This document shows, one piece after another, positions 1 to 12,192 of a stretch of 64,000 bases of DNA. The DNA comes from Corbicula japonica (lineage: Eukaryota; Mollusca; Bivalvia; Venerida; Cyrenidae): positions 3,308,912-3,372,911 of the forward strand of contig JAZAYU010000010.1 of NCBI GenBank assembly GCA_038501625.1, read 5' to 3'. The notes under the pieces are model-generated. The model did no database searches. It was not told the origin of the DNA and worked only from the letters and a program-made list of their open reading frames with translations. Position 1 is the stretch's first letter. The number at the start of each line of letters is the position of its first letter. Made by a program: the position numbers and the translations under genes.

Positions 1-215
1 TTATCAATTATATAGCCCTTCGAAGGCCGTTTAGCAGGATACTTATATTTGTGTGAATATTGAGTTGCGCTCAACCCAGAGCTGAGCGGCGTAATCAGTA
101 ACATGCAGTTTCACTACTGCTTATGAACATGCTCAATCAAGCCGTGCCTGCAATATTTTGATATTTGTTGTGTTCGGTTTAAAAGTTCCCCGTTCATCTA
201 TTTTTATTTACGCTT
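1..215 (+). repeat. Dispersed repeat family B, copy 1
   Basis: This copy is cut by the window edge. It carries the family-B core with the small palindrome TTGAGTTGCGCTCAACCC, then a GC-richer stretch and a 'gctcaatcaagcc' motif. The same order of motifs recurs near 10.8, 12.0, 35.8, 39.9, 40.9 and 46.9 kb in both orientations. The left end, with 'tatatagcccttcgaagg', also appears inverted near 12,130, so it is a real internal part of the family. I do not recognise a coding domain; short ORFs over these copies are repeat artefacts. Confidence 0.75.
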
Positions 216-339
216 CAACTGAGAAGACGGCAAGGGAAGTCAACTGTCTGAAAATAAATCTGCCCATCATGCTTGAATTATTGTTGTTATACTAGCTAAA
301 TAAATCACAAAATAGGTCAAAAAGGTGTTTTTTTAATTT

Positions 340-445
340 GACAAACTTATAAACGCATGCTCTCTTTTCCTCATTTCTTTTTCGCAGCGTGGAGAGGCTG
401 TGTTTGTGAGTGTGTGGCGATTCATGATATGCATATTTCACTTTT
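340..445 (+). repeat. Family A repeat, truncated copy
   Basis: This short copy ends in the constant family-A terminus ('gatatgcatatttcac' followed by T-rich sequence). It begins part-way into the element, at the 'catgctctctttt' segment. Strand is given so that the constant terminus is the 3' end. The other end varies from copy to copy, as expected of a 5'-truncated retroposon. Confidence 0.7.
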
Positions 446-1060
446 TAAAAGTAAAAAAAAACCCCTCAAATTGTGTGCATTTTCTCATCCAGTGAACATG
501 TTTGCGACCACAATAATTCACACGGGGACTTAACGCCCTACTCGATCGTATTTAGCAGCATTTAAGTTTTAGCAACAGAGATTGCTAATCACATATTTAG
601 AAAAATGAGTTTATTTGCATATATCGTGCTACAGACTTGTTCGATCCCCACTCCACAAAAGAGACCTTCCTCGTGAAATGACGTCACTCACGTAACTTTG
701 TATCAATATTAATACTATCAATATTGTTAAGTCCGAATTACTATTGTTGTGAAGGATTCGAATTAAATAGAATGAAAATAAACCAAGATAGTAGGTACAT
801 TAGTAACTAACTAAAATACGACTTTCCATTTAAGAAAAAAATGTTTTAAAAAATTGTCACGTAATAAAGTCAAATTTTATCCAGCAAAGAGAAGCCGAAT
901 AGAATCTCGAGGCGGAGGGATCAGATTGTTATTTAACAAGTATCGGGACAAATCCGACCGTCTTTACCGAATTACTGTTTCAATAACGATAATAACGATA
1001 ATAAATGTAAGAAATTTAAAGATAACCCCAAAGCGCAAATACTGCGGCAGTGCATAGCCA
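446..1060. other. AT-rich non-coding stretch with a CRE octamer
   Basis: No coding signal stands out. A perfect CRE palindrome TGACGTCA lies at 679-686. The 67-codon open frame beginning near 854 has no recognisable motif and looks like chance. Confidence 0.4.
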
Positions 1061-1067
1061 GCAAGAG

Positions 1068-1590
1068 AAGACACAGTATATACTATCCATCCCCAAGGAT
1101 AGTTCAAGTAATGACTATTTATTCTTGCATACCGGATAAGTATTTCCGCGTGATTTACCGAGAAAAGAAAATCTTATCTTTTCCCTAGGGAAAAGATTAC
1201 GTTCGCGTGTTACATGAGTGACGTCACGTCTTCAAGTTGGTTATAAATAAAAGGTTTGCGTTAACGTCAATATTTCAGCGTAAGCAAACAAAATTTAGTT
1301 TGTATAAATGTATACAAATGTTATAAACAGTAAAAGGTATGCAAGAAAAAGTATCTTACATGAGACATTCGGTTAAGATAGAAAAATCTGTCACCTCGGG
1401 TGAACTGTTTTGGCGGAAACTCGGCAGAGCCTCGTTCCCGCAAAACAGTTCCCCCTCGGTGACAGATTTTTCCATCTTTACCTCACACTCATGTAAGATA
1501 CTTATACAGTCACCCACAATGATTGACATTCTGCGTGATAAGAAAAAAGCATATTACCACCAAGGGAGGTGATTGAAACTACACTGAAGG
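1068..1590. mobile_element. Putative composite element sharing both ends with the 44.2-kb repeat
   Basis: The left part (about 1083-1113, 'ccccaaggatagttcaag') and the right part (about 1560-1575, 'aagggaggtgattga') both recur in inverted orientation at 44,193-44,315, where they are only about 85 bp apart. Here about 450 bp separate them, including the foldback at 1351-1502 and a CRE octamer at 1219-1226. This suggests a short element that later received an insertion. Boundaries are approximate. Confidence 0.4.
1351..1502. mobile_element. Foldback MITE-like palindrome
   Basis: Imperfect inverted repeat of roughly 60-bp arms. The arms start 'gtatcttacatgagac' and end 'cactcatgtaagatac', with inner complementary segments 'aaaatctgtcacc' and 'ggtgacagattttt' around a central 'ctcggcagagcctcg'. 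The 77-codon open frame that crosses it is a by-product of the palindrome, not a gene. It is probably a non-autonomous DNA element. I could not define a target-site duplication. Confidence 0.65.
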
Positions 1591-2960
1591 ATCTTATTCA
1601 CAATTTCACGTAATGTATCAGCGGCGAAGGTCTCATCGCCAATAAAATTATCTCTTATTTCATGGAACAGGCAAGAAATATTTGAAGGTAAGTAAAGAGA
1701 CAAAGTGTAAATTTTCCTCCGTGTTTATTTACATATTTCTTTTCAAATGTCCTACCAATGGCAAATAATATCAGCACAGTTTAAAATTGTTTTCATGATA
1801 CTGACAACAATTGAAAGCATTGTGACATAAACCCTAAGAAAAATGGCGATGGTATTTGTGAATTTCTATTTTGGATCCATCGAATTTTTTTACCATTCAG
1901 GATGGTTGAAATCAAAATAATTCTTACAGATGAAAATTTCGTACGTGAAGTATAGTGATATAAAATTAATATAATGCACTTCCACGATCTAGTAAATAAA
2001 TATGGTGAATAAATAAAATATGTAATTTGCTTAACTTAATTAGATATATAATTTAAATGGCCATTATTTATTAAAAAGTGTAATTTAATGATTAATTAAA
2101 TTACGCGGAATCTTAAAAAATGGAAGAACATAAAAATTTTGTTATTTTATGATTAATTTATAAAAACTGTTGTGCAATTGTATAATCCAATTAATTGGCA
2201 TTCAGTTGACACCACTTTGCCTTTTAACACAAATGCAAATTCCAATGTGTTATTATCAACATCAGACATCATTAAATGAATGATGGCGACTATCAATGGT
2301 AAATTGCTGGTGTGAAAATCAAATGAGATATTCAATAGCATTCAAAATAATGCGTCTGAGAAGGAAGCAATGCTTTCCGTTTTGTAAGCGATGCATGTAA
2401 TAGTAATAAATCTATCGCTTACAGAGAGTTACACTGTTTGTCAAGATTTACCAATGACTTGGGGTTTATTCCATCAAGTTCAAGATTGCTGAGATCATTT
2501 CTGGGGGTGTTGAATCGTTTCATACAGTACAGACATACAAGCTATAAACGTTAACCAAACATAATTTAAACCAATCAAAAACTAAAAGTACTTGAAACCA
2601 TCGACCAGCTGTTCACACCAATTTTTGTAATAATAGTTGTTCTACACGAATGGTCAGCGGAATCGGACAGAGATTTCCGTACATAATCGATATTTTCAGT
2701 AGTCTGGTCAGGGTCAAGTCATTTCACCTTAAACTTCCGCTGGTAATAAATGTTTTGTCCACAGTTTTTTACTACTACCTAGGCATTCTTCGGTATGGTT
2801 TTAAAACAAAAGGCGATCATGAATATTTTGATTAAACACTGAGAGATGTATAGATGCAACATACTTTTCAAGAACGAAAATATATATGCAAGGTCTACTC
2901 ACAAATTAACACTTTGTTAATAATACGCATTTAATCTAACTATCAATGTCTAAAAAGAGG
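1591..2960. other. Non-coding, no feature seen
   Basis: Low-complexity AT-rich sequence. Open frames on both strands are short (about 60 codons) and have no recognisable domains, signal peptides or convincing splice context. Confidence 0.4.
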
Positions 2961-2961
2961 A

Positions 2962-3690
2962 AATATGCATATCAGGAATGGCCACATCCAGTATTTACAG
3001 CCCCACACAGCCAACAAGCAGAGAGGAGAAGTGCATGATAATTTTCTAAATAGACGCCACACACAACGAAAGTAAGAACCCGAGGAGTGGCCGAATTGGA
3101 ACTGTCAAGGGTAAAACAATTTGCCACTGGAGGTTTAAACCGGATTCTATGGTGCATCAACCTCACACTTGCCCCAACAGTTCTCATATTAAGAAACAAT
3201 CACAAGTTGTCCTGGTGACTCCAATCTACCCATCAAATCGACAATTTTGCTTGCAAAGCACACATTTATATGAAACATAAGAAGCTTATAGCATTGTAAA
3301 GCAAAGGGGCTGATACTCAATGACCTTACCTAGACCAGAGTCAATCCCGCAAGAACATGATGGCAAGGATAAAAGAAACAGATCGTTCTTTTAAAAAACT
3401 TTCCCATAAACCTTCATAAACTCTTAAACCCCCGCCACCGTCGTGCAACCACAGAGGTACATATAAGTATAATGATCAACTGTAGATGGGTTATCACCAG
3501 ACATGCAAAACGCTGTAGAAAATAATGCCGTTATCCTTTCTTTTTGAATTAACAGATGTTTTTACGAATAATGTGGAAATATAAACATTGCCTTTTATTT
3601 TCTAAAGTTTATATATTACATGTCTATAAATTGCTGTGAAATACCTTGTTGAAATAAGGATTTTAATCTGCATCTGTATTCTTGAAAAAA
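2962..3690 (-). repeat. Family A repeat, long (possibly full-length) copy
   Basis: On the plus strand it starts at the constant end 'gaaatatgcatatcaggaat'. It then matches the copy at 42,425-43,285 segment by segment for about 730 bp: the 'cttgccccaacag' block, the 'cataaaccttcataaactct' block, the 'ccaccgtcgtgcaacca' block and a terminal 'gaaataccttgttg' block. Both long copies lose similarity at the same point (around 'ctgcatctgtatt'), which suggests that this is the true other end of the element. No ORF of note is present. It could be a SINE, a LINE 3'-UTR-derived repeat or a non-autonomous element of unknown class. Confidence 0.75.
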
Positions 3691-3765
3691 AATCTGGGTA
3701 TCAGCGATAAAGCTTGCAAAAGGTTTTCCTTTAATAGTTGTCGTTTTTAATTTTATAAGTTTATA

Positions 3766-3905
3766 CATCATCGCAATGATAATTGATGAAGACAGTTGGG
3801 TCTGCTTGGTGTTTAAAGCCCATCAAATGATAAATTTATAACTCATCATAATGATAACTGAGAAAAGCAGTGTGGTCTGTAGTTCAAAGCTCAGCAAATT
3901 ATACG
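3766..3905. repeat. Diverged tandem duplication (about 68 bp)
   Basis: Two adjacent diverged units each run from 'atcatcgcaatgataa' or 'ctcatcataatgataa' through 'gtctg' to 'aaagcccatcaaat' or 'aaagctcagcaaat'. Nothing coding is seen. Confidence 0.45.
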
Positions 3906-4019
3906 TTTTGTATCCACTACAATGGCAATAGATAAATGTAAGGGGCAAGTATGTGGTTCGTGCACCCGAAACCTTGTCACTCCCAGTTGCAAATGTTTCT
4001 CCTCTGACTGATGACTGAT

Positions 4020-4175
4020 TTAATGCGGTTACCCATTGGGTTCTCATTGTAGCTTATGTTTGTTGTGTTCTTTCTGAAATTGGTCAAATGCTTAAACATT
4101 CTCTGTTTTTTGAATGTGTAAGGAGGCTGTGTCTTCTGGATGTGGTCATTCCAAAAATGCATTTTTCACGTTTCT
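4020..4175 (+). repeat. Family A repeat, diverged truncated copy
   Basis: Motifs appear in family-A order: a 'gcggttaccc...gggttctcatt' block, 'ggaggctgtgtcttctg', 'gatgtggtcattcc', then the terminus 'atgcatttttcac'. It ends directly before the satellite-like array that follows. Confidence 0.6.
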
Positions 4176-4184
4176 TAAAAAATT

Positions 4185-5250
4185 AAAAGAAACCATGTAT
4201 AACATGTATGCAAGGTAGAAGCAGAATATATTCCTCTCAATATTAAGAAAACAAGCATTATAATTTGAGTTTTACAGCTACTAGTACATCTTCTATTCAT
4301 ACCAATTAAAACCATGTATAACTTAAATGTTAACATCACAAGCAGAATACTTAATATCTTTTTTCAAACCTAAGATAACCCATGTTTAATCTGAGTGTTA
4401 ACATTACAGGAAGAATACTTTTTATCTTCTCTCAATACTCAGAAAAGCCCTATGATGTGAGTTTTAACATTAGAAACAGAAAAAAATGTACATCTATAAA
4501 CCATGTACATGTGTTTACATCTGATTGTTTAAACGCTGCAAACAGAATACTGTACATCGTCCCTCTCAATACTAAGGAAAACCATGTAAAACCTGAGTGT
4601 TAACCTTACTGTACATCTTAATACTAAGAAAACATGAATAATATGAAAATTAACGTAAATGTACATCTTCTCTCAATACTAAGAAACATAATTTGAGAAG
4701 TAACATTACAAGCAGAATATCGGGTCATCTTCACCCTAAATACCAATAGAAACAATGTGTAATCTGATTATTACGCTGCAAGCAGAATATTATACATCTT
4801 TCCTCTAAAAACTTATAGAAACCATGCGAAATATCAGTTTAACGCAACTGTCAACACTAATGTCAATATAATACTTATACTAACTGTCAATCTCTCTCAA
4901 TACTAAGAAAAACATTACACTCTGAGTGTTAATCTAACTTTACATCTTTTCTCTTAATATTAAGAAAAACCATGTATAATCTGAGTGTTAACATTAATAC
5001 AAACATAATTTATTACATCTTTTCACAATACTTGGGAAAACATGAATAATGTGAGTATTATCTGAACTGTATTTCTTCTCTAAATACTAAGGAAAACCAT
5101 GTATGATCTGAGCGTTAACATTACAAACATAATTTATTACATCTTTTCTCAATACTTAGGAAAACATGAATAATGTGAGTATTATCTTAACTGTATTTCT
5201 TCTCTAAATACTAAGGAAAACCATGTATAATCTGAGCGTTAACATTACAA
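4185..5250. repeat. Degenerate tandem (satellite-like) array
   Basis: A monomer of roughly 62-68 bp recurs about 15 times. Its recurring words are 'aaccatgtataatctgagtg', 'ttaacattacaagcagaata' and 'tctcaatactaagaaa'. At 4,998-5,245 two near-identical 124-bp higher-order units (two monomers each) follow one another. The array stops abruptly at 'gcaagcgacgcggatagc' near 5,252. The open frame near 4,382 is simply the monomer read through. Confidence 0.8.
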
Positions 5251-5830
5251 GCAAGCGACGCGGATAGCTTGCTGACAGTATTGACTGCAGCCGGATCGAT
5301 ATCCCCCGCCACTCACTGTTTATTCAATTCCACAGTCTGACTACAACATGTCTGTTTACACTTGAAGCCTATCCAAGGTTTTTGTCTTTATTATATTGCG
5401 TTCAGATAATGTATCTCCGCTAAGCTATGTTATGATTTATTAACTGGTAAATTCAATTTCAATAATATTATTGCGTTTTCTTGTTTGATTATGGCATTTA
5501 GATATCAGAAATTTATTATGTATTAAACAAATTGGTTTTTTTTTCTTGATGCTGCGCATCCTGATTTTTTTCTTCACTGCTCAACCGGGGCCAGTTGTTG
5601 AACTTTCTCGTAATGCTTAATTAAGAACAAATATTTCTTACAAATAAATCCACATTGTCTTCATTCTTTAATTATCCATTGGTACACTGGAACAACAAGC
5701 TTCTTTTGAAACGAAATGGTATTCGAGATATTTCATACGAAAGTCCTTATTTCGTTAGGACACTTGACCACCGGTTAGTTCAACCCGAGGAAAACTTTTC
5801 GAACAACCGCCACCTGGAAACTGTGGAAAA
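5251..5830. other. Non-coding, no feature seen
   Basis: AT-rich sequence with T-runs. The short open frame at 5,655-5,894 runs into the next family-A copy and is not a gene. Confidence 0.35.
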
Positions 5831-6025
5831 AAGTGAAATATGCATATCAGGAATGGCCACATCCAGCATACACATCCTCCCCACACATACTTAAAGTAGA
5901 GAGGAGGAGAGATCATGGTAAAACAATAATCAGTTTCAAAATAGACGCCACACACAATTAACGAAAGCGAGAACTCTAGGGGTTACCGCCTTGGAACGGT
6001 CATTGGCAAAATTCGGTCAAATGAC
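5831..6025 (-). repeat. Family A repeat, short copy
   Basis: It begins at the constant end ('gtgaaatatgcatatcagga') and includes 'ggccacatccagcatacaca', 'gtagagaggaggagag' and 'cgccttggaacggtca'. It then breaks off, so it is truncated at the variable end. Confidence 0.75.
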
Positions 6026-6535
6026 GGAAAACAGTAGTAAAGGAATTTCCAGCAGGTGAAATAACTGTACTCTCTCTCTCATATTTTACTGGCTATGATG
6101 CTAATTATTTAATCTAAATTTGTGCTCCACTTCGCGTTGTTTTGATCATCATTAACTACATAGAGTTGTAATCAAATAAACTGTGTTTATAATTTTACCT
6201 TTGGCATGCAACTTAGTCAATTTACCCGCAGGTGTTTATGTGTGCCAAAAGCAATCCTGAACTTTCGTATAATTTATATTAAGTTAATTTCTAAGTTCAC
6301 TGAACTTAAAATTCCTAACAAAAATTTTCACAATACATGTAATTTAATTAATTAACGTTATAGGTAAACTATTTACTAAAAGCATATTCAAATTCTACAT
6401 TGAGAAAGTTATTTCAAAGTAGCGGCAGTATTTGAGTATGAAATAAGTACATGTGTATTTTGAGTGTTTACTCAAATAAGATTGCACTGTTACTTATGTT
6501 CAACATCATAAAAATTATTGGTAAGTCTCCATTTC

Positions 6536-6600
6536 TACCAATCAGACGCTTGAGATTTGAGACTGTTCTCAAATCTCTGTTTATAATCTTGGGCCCTATG
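6536..6600. mobile_element. Remnant of palindromic MITE family C
   Basis: Shares 'cttgagatttgagactg' and the end 'tttataatcttgggc' with the four intact family-C copies. It keeps only about half the element, with one arm collapsed. Confidence 0.55.
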
Positions 6601-6749
6601 CAGTTTGTGAGATAAATGAACTAATTTGCAGTGCAAACATTTAAGTATAAATCATTTTGCATTTGAATCTCTGAATTCTGTTTTTATTATTCATTAATTA
6701 ATTTACATGAAAAGGTAGGTACCCGACTTTAAAAATTAATTATTTTTAC

Positions 6750-6802
6750 AAAAAGTGAAATATTAGGAATTGCCACACCCAGAAAACACAGACTACAAGT
6801 TT
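6750..6802 (-). repeat. Family A terminal fragment
   Basis: About 50 bp of the constant end, diverged ('gtgaaatattaggaattgcc'), followed by 'cacacccagaaaacacag'. Confidence 0.5.
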
Positions 6803-7825
6803 GTTTTAGTTTAACTGGAGTCACGTTATGACTTCAAGGGATCTTGTAGAAAAATGAGCTGTAAAACCAATGAAACGAAATGTGAGAATATTTTTAGTTT
6901 TGACCAAGCAGTTGATGGTTGGAAAACAAAATAATTAGAAAAGAATGTGCAACAGGCTAGCATTTTCACAATATTAATACTTTTTCTACCAGTAAATGTT
7001 ATGCATTTATAAAACAGTGTAAGTAAATATTAAGTGTATATATGACTTAATAGGTTGAGCAAAATGCTTCGATTGTATGTTAACTACACGATGCCGACTT
7101 TCAATTAACATTACTAGCAATAACTTGAAATATCACTTTATATTCCACAGAATAAACTAGTACTTAAAGAACAATTCCCCTATGTTTCTTATAATATTTA
7201 CCTTGGAATAATATAACGTCTCGTTAAGATAGTGCAAAAACGTTATAAGTTACAATGGCAATAAGAAGGAGTTATACTTTTTTCACTAAAGTGATTATAA
7301 AAGAAGAACATGAGCAGCTGCATCTTGACAGACTTATATGATGTGAAATTACATGTGGGCGAGGGTTGTCCAAAAAGTAGTTAACAATCACTTTTCTTTT
7401 CGTTCGTAACGATCTGAAAGAACTTGATTTAAACCAAATAAGTTTGAAATTTTAGAATTTTATTTTTAAGTTTTCAAGCGCAACTTTGTCGTGTGATGCA
7501 GATGCTAATCACAAAATTTGTAGTATATATACAGAGAAATTTGACTGGTATACGACAATTACACAAATAATTGAACAAAGCAAGACTATACATGGAAAAA
7601 TCATTATGGGAATAAAGAAAACCTCATATTTCAGAGTAAGATTTTGTTTTAGTCAATTTACTACATTTATATAAATCAAATATAAAAAAATAACGTTAAA
7701 GAACAGTAAAATCATCAATTACAAATTAAAGACGACAGGAGAGCTTCTGAACTGAGTAGTAGACAATCAAGTTTTCTTAGATGTACAAACATCATAGACA
7801 ACAATCATATATCATCATTTAAAAC
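6803..7825. other. Non-coding, no feature seen
   Basis: AT-rich sequence without recognisable repeats or coding signal. The 62-codon frame at 7,486-7,674 has no known motif. Confidence 0.35.
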
Positions 7826-8030
7826 AGTGAAATATGCATATATCAGGAATATGCACATTCAAAAGTACAGTATCTCGTCTCATTTTCAAAAATGTAGCCA
7901 CGAATAAATACTAACAACAAACCCTGAGGTTTACTGACCTTGAACGTGGTTAAGCGAATTGAAACTGGGGTTTAAAACGAGATTCTAGGCCGCACCAACC
8001 TCATACTTGCCCCTTATATTCTCAAATGAA
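7826..8030 (-). repeat. Family A repeat, short copy
   Basis: Constant end 'gtgaaatatgcatatatcag', then diverged internal blocks including 'ccttgaacgtggt', 'gcaccaacctcatacttgcc' and a 'ccttatattctcaaatgaac' block. More diverged than the copies at 5.8 and 39.6 kb. Confidence 0.65.
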
Positions 8031-9942
8031 CAAACAAGTACTAGTTATCTTGCTGTTCTACGACTTATAAAGGAATAAAAGTTCATTATTTAAAATGGTG
8101 AAATGTACGTAACAGAAAGAGCAATAAGAAACACAACTTCTTCATGAAATTGAAAATAAAGACAGCCCAAGCTATTAACAAAAAAAACACAACAACAACA
8201 AAAACCGGTTAATTAAACCCAACCATCCGATCTCCTCAACAGAACATACAAAAATAAAAAAAACAACAACAAAAAGCGAATGTCATCGTCAAGTAAACGC
8301 TTTGGTTTTATTTGACGTTACTGAAGCTTTAAGCTCTGTTTCAGTTCAGTAGACTCCCTGAATATTACCATCTAAATAATCTACCCATTCTACGAATCAA
8401 AATCCAAATCGCAACAAGAACACGCCCACATTATGCCATTTTCTTTTTTAGAATTCAGTTGAGACAAATTTTATTGCCATCGATAAACAGCGTATAAGTT
8501 TCACTTCACTTATCTCATCACACCAATTATGGTCATTTCCAATACAGTTAATTAACAAATACTTGTAAGCATATAGTTTTTATAATACAATTATTTATGA
8601 CTAAATTACTTTATATTTACTAATACCGAAACAATGAAACGCCAACTTAAGTGTAGTTATCAGTTCAATCACCTTCTTTGATGGTACTACGCTAATTTCA
8701 ATCCTTGTAGAATGTCAATCATTTTAGCACTCTCTTACAATATCGTCTCATTACATTCAACGATGTTATAGGCTCGGACTACTTTCAAGTACTTTTACTT
8801 TAACTCAAAGAAATAGTTCACCAGTTACATTTACAATAGCTAAGACTTCTTTGGGTTTCATGAAAGATGGTGAAGATAAATGTCATTTGTTTTACCCCAA
8901 GCTTTCAAATACATAATTATGACCGTATAAAATAAGGCTGCCGAGGTTGGTAAAAAATCTAGGCTTTGCGCCATTCGCAGAGGTGTAAAGTGAGTGTAAC
9001 GAACGACAACTCTGCGAAGGACATTGTCATTTTGGGTGGCAGTATATAGGTGTACAAATATCCTTTATTAGGGGATACTGTCTCTGGCATGGCTGGCTAT
9101 GCGTTTTTTCATATATTTTCCAGACGTTTACATAGCAACCCTTATTAGATAGTAACAATCATTTCTATGGTATGTACAAGGGTTAATTGGTTTGATGAAC
9201 GGGTACAGAACCGCTGATAAGATATTCTTTATACCTTGAAAATATGGGAGTTAAGGGACTTATTTACAAATGCTTATTGTTTTCTTGAATGTACTGACTC
9301 TGTGTCTTTAAATGTTTTGGGGGCTTATATCAGTGCTTTTATCAGTAACGTCCTTTGAAGGTTGTTGAGCACGGTACTTATATACAATTTCAATAGTGCT
9401 TTTAAAATAACTTTTCAAAAATATTTCTGCTAAAATATAGATTTGGCTGTTGTTAAAAAACTGGCAGTAGTGTGAAAAAAACGTACTGTACTTCAAGGGA
9501 AAAAGCATTTTCGTCTTCAATCAAACCGCATGCTGATTAAAAGGTTCTGACAAAGACTCGAAGAATGGTTACTTCTTTATTCTTTCTTAGTGGTTTATCT
9601 CGAAACAGAAGTAAATGAAATTAAGGCAGTGGATAATTTTTCCTAAGGTTTATCTCAAAATAGATGAAATTAAGGCAGTCGATAAACAAAACCTTGAGAA
9701 CCCGTGACAATTTCGCAAACATTGCAACTCCTTTTGGACGTAAGTGGATGTGAAAAAGTCGTAAACGACACTTATTTTCCGAATCATTCAGTCCCACTGA
9801 AAGAGGAACAACCGTTATTGGTTCCCTGCATAATTACATCTACTAATACACATACACGTACCAACATTGCATTCGTTTTGAGGCAATAAAGACGTCAGTT
9901 TCGTGAATTATAGTTATTAATCTTATGTACATATGTGCACAA
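8031..9942. other. Non-coding, ACA-rich simple stretches
   Basis: Contains short (CAA)n-like runs near 8,180-8,275 and otherwise unremarkable AT-rich sequence. The 70-codon minus frame at 9,308-9,520 and the 61-codon plus frame at 9,704-9,889 show no domain or splice context. Confidence 0.35.
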
Positions 9943-10076
9943 TGTTATAAAACTGAGCATGGAAACCAGTCTCAAATCTCAAGCATCTGATTGGCTGAAA
10001 TGGCGACCAGTCGCCATTTCAGTCAATCAGATGCTTGAGATTTGAGACTGGTTTCCAATCTAAGTTTTATAACCTT
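9943..10076. mobile_element. Palindromic MITE family C, copy 1
   Basis: Near-perfect inverted repeat of about 66-bp arms centred on 'ggcgaccagtcgcc'. Each arm reads 'gttataaaactgagcatgg', then 'aaaccagtctcaaatctcaa', then 'catctgattggctga'. Three further intact copies lie at 30.5, 45.9 and 57.4 kb. Very high similarity between copies implies recent activity. It is non-autonomous with no coding capacity. Confidence 0.85.
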
Positions 10077-10727
10077 CACCCCTGACTTACTAAAAGTAGA
10101 ACGGTTCAATACATAGGAAGATGTGATGGGGAAGATGCGCCACACAATGTATTATAACGTCATAAATAATTAAATAAAAGCGAGTCGTATTTAAATCGAA
10201 ATTACATATATATTAACTCAAGTGCATGAATATTAATTTCTTCCGAAGAGGGCATAATGTAAAAGCATAAAATGTTTGACAGACATTTAAGCTAACATTT
10301 CTTTACTCTGAAGTCTGGAGATTTAAAAGTCTCTTTTGAAAAAGAAAAAACAACATAAAAAACATACATTTTTAGGTTTATCCCTATGTCAAAGCTATGA
10401 GATATGAAGGCAAATATATGAAATATATATTTTATCAACAGCAATGAAGCTGTTTGCCTGTTTGCCGCTAAACATTTGGAAAAGGTCACTTTTTAAAACT
10501 TTATTGGCAGTACTTTACATTCGTTATTGCACTTTTTACCGATAAAAAGATAATTATGAAAATCTCTTTTACGACAAAATGCAGTTCAATAAATCTTTGC
10601 ACAATAAATTTATATATAATTTTCTTAATTTTACATAAGTTAAGAAAAGTGGAAACAAAAAATGAAAAATGCTTCTGAAAAATCCCTAAATTTCGATTTA
10701 CATCTAAACACAAAAAATCAACTCAAA

Positions 10728-11195
10728 CATCATGGACAGTAATGGAAATGCATATTTTACTGCCCACGCCGTCAAGCCCCGGGTTGAGCGCAACTTAATA
10801 TTTACACCAATGAACGGTATAATTTTGATCCATCCCAAACGATTGAATGCATATGAAACTGATGAAAGGAGACACTGAAAGCCACCGAACACGACAATTA
10901 TGAAAATATTGCAGGCTCGGTTTGATTGAGCCTGTTCATGGGCGGTAACGGAAATGCATATTACTGCCCACGCCGCATAGCCCCGGGGTAAGCGCAAGTC
11001 AATATTTACACCATTGAACAGTACAATTTTGATCCATCCTTATTTGAAGGTGAACATGGAACCTTCAATGCGGTATTTTCAGATTAATACCATTCCATGT
11101 TTACCGGCGTATGGTCCCAAGATAAAAGAATGGGTTGTCCTAAACGAGAAAATAATGGGGGAACTAAACCGAATGGAATTTTGACAGGGGATCTG
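10728..11195 (-). repeat. Family B repeat, partly duplicated copy
   Basis: The core block ('ctgcccacgccg', 'gttgagcgcaac', 'atatttacaccaatgaac') occurs twice, at about 10,745-10,850 and 10,945-11,030. The second is followed by the longer family-B extension ('ggaaccttcaatgcggtatt', 'accattccatgtttaccgg', 'atggtcccaagataaaagaa'). The 97-codon minus frame at 10,704-10,997 reads across the two blocks. It contains the same peptide word twice (TAWAV and AAWAV), so it is a repeat shadow rather than a gene. Confidence 0.75.
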
Positions 11196-11990
11196 AAAAT
11201 ATAAATCCTCCATATCACAGAAAAGGCCAAAGACAAAATTTTAAAAGCAGGAAATATATCCTTGGGGTGATTTAACAATACTAAAAAACTATCTATAGTG
11301 GCTGGGATAATAAAACCACCCATCTTTAAACAGGCCGAAATATTAAAAGAAAAGAAATTTTTGGCGACGGCTTGAATTTGAATATCCGGTCAATCCTATA
11401 GTAGGCCTACGGATTACATAACGCTTAATGTGATCGGAAAAATCGTCAATAGAAAATTACGACCAAGTTTAAGATTCTCGAGCATGTGATTATAAAGTGA
11501 CGTGTGCCATGCGCAAGTCTCAAGAAAATATAGAACTTTTTAAATTGTTCTATGAGTCTTACATAATTAAATTTTGTTTTTGAGTTTTAAAACATCTATT
11601 ATGTCTGAACTTATTTATTACATACTTACTCTCATGTGGTGATTTACTCAGTGTGTATCAACCTTCACGCAGCGATTTGATTGGCACAATTAAAACAAAT
11701 GATAATTTCTAACATTTCCTTTGTTTTTTTATTTGCTGGTACATGTATCTTAATTTTTTAGACGAATAACGAAGCTGGTGATATGTTATCGTTAAAAATG
11801 TATTAGGTAGATCAAAAATACAAAACAAATCTGTTATAAGTGTCGGTGGTGGCAGGGATTACTTTTCTGTAAGAGGACGAAACCGCCTCGAAGAGCTTAA
11901 GTATGTGTGTGGATTGCAAAGTCCGTCGGAAGGCAATGGGTGTTTAGAGTATAAATGTTTATCTCAAATTGTATGCCACCATCCACGACA
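11196..11990. other. Non-coding, no feature seen
   Basis: AT-rich sequence. The 79-codon minus frame at 11,084-11,323 overlaps the family-B extension. Confidence 0.35.
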
Positions 11991-11994
11991 AATA

Positions 11995-12192
11995 ACCAAA
12001 ATATTGCAGGCATGGTTTGATTGAGCATGTTCATGAGCAGAAATGGAAGTGCATATTACTGTTCGCGCAGCCTATCCCCGGGTTGAGAGCAAGTCAATTT
12101 TTACACAAATAGAAGTATCGTGCTCAACGGCCTTCAAAGGGCTATATAGCTGATAACAGCACCGATTGAATGTACGGAGAACCTTTTTACGA
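11995..12192 (-). repeat. Family B repeat, copy with the distal end
   Basis: Contains the core ('atattgcaggcatggtttga', 'ccccgggttgagagcaag'), then 'ggccttcaaagggctatata', then the distal block 'ctgataacagcaccgattga' and 'atgtacggaga'. The distal block also appears at 40.9 kb and in the tandem unit at 45.0-45.5 kb, so it belongs to the family. Confidence 0.7.

Noticed and set aside
10704..10997. 97-codon minus-strand frame
   Set aside because: Runs across two family-B blocks and repeats the same peptide word; the same reading recurs at other family-B copies.
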